Positions 63,928-64,000 of a stretch of 64,000 bases of DNA are shown here, one piece after another (within the stretch, counting starts at the first letter, position 1; each line of letters starts with the position of its first letter). Under the pieces are notes generated by a model, which had not been told where the DNA came from, searched no databases, and worked only from the letters and a program-made list of their open reading frames with translations. The stretch is from the NCBI GenBank assembly GCA_947630925.1, contig CANRJM010000003.1:121272-185271 (forward strand), given 5' to 3'. A program made the position numbers and the translations under genes. This DNA is from an uncultured Lachnospiraceae bacterium. Its GTDB lineage: Bacteria; Bacillota; Clostridia; Lachnospirales; Lachnospiraceae.

Positions 63928-64000
63928 TTGGTTAAGCCCTCGGCCTATTAGTGACAGTCCGCTCCATGCATTGCTGCACTTCCACTCCTGCCCTATCTAC
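63928..64000 (-). rRNA. 23S rRNA, 3' end (partial)
   Basis: Read on the minus strand, the sequence GTGGAAGTGCAGCAATGCATG through CACTAATAGGCCGAGGGCTTAACC is the conserved 3' end of bacterial 23S rRNA. The gene continues beyond the window. No 5S gene lies between its 3' end and the terminator at 63889. Confidence 0.95.

Overview
The window is chromosomal DNA of a low-GC Firmicute, most likely a Lachnospiraceae (Clostridia). The signs are the gene order gap-pgk-tpiA-gpmI-secG-rnr-smpB-ssrA, an anaerobic NrdD/NrdG ribonucleotide reductase, a SpoIID-type protein, strong AGGAGG ribosome binding sites and a tmRNA tag ending AEDNLALAA. No marker in the window fixes the genus.

Bases 1 to about 28,168 are the late two thirds of a prophage, all on the plus strand and visibly richer in G+C than the host DNA. 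From left to right it holds: small accessory genes with a RecU-like resolvase, an OGG1-like 8-oxoguanine glycosylase and a ParB-methyltransferase fusion; an ArpU/RinA-like late regulator; a lambda-type head module (terminase small and large subunits, gpW-like joiner, portal, ClpP-type protease with nested scaffold, decoration protein D, capsid E); a P2-type contractile tail module (sheath, tube, tail chaperone with a clear -1 frameshift site, tape measure, X, D, spike, W, J, I); host-recognition genes ending in a C-type-lectin protein that looks like the target of a diversity-generating retroelement; and a lysis module (two small membrane proteins, NlpC/P60-like endolysin, LLH-type holin). Integrase, repressor and replication genes must lie to the left, outside the window. 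The prophage abuts the 3' end of ssrA (tmRNA), the likely attachment site.

Bases 28,169 to 37,887 hold ssrA and a carbohydrate island: a GHL10-type membrane-anchored glycosidase with a 42-bp minisatellite, a GH2 beta-galactosidase, a secreted GH30-like endo-galactanase, a lipoprotein and an AraC regulator. Together they suggest use of a galactan. The island separates ssrA from smpB.

Bases 37,871 to 53,698 are mostly core genes on the minus strand: smpB, rnr, secG, gpmI, a chemoreceptor, tpiA, pgk, gap, nrdG and nrdD behind a promoter with two NrdR boxes, mutY, an unusual sigma-like protein lacking region 4, and a small secreted protein. Bases 53,948 to 64,000 hold a flavin reductase, YihY, SpoIID-like protein, a four-gene Gld-type ABC exporter operon, a cyclophilin, shikimate kinase behind an elaborate structured 5' leader, and the 3' end of a 23S rRNA gene.

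The most interesting items are the shikimate kinase leader, in which two hairpin loops each have a perfect complement elsewhere in the leader (riboswitch-like); the DGR-type variable tail protein with no reverse transcriptase in the window; and the prophage-borne OGG1-like repair enzyme.
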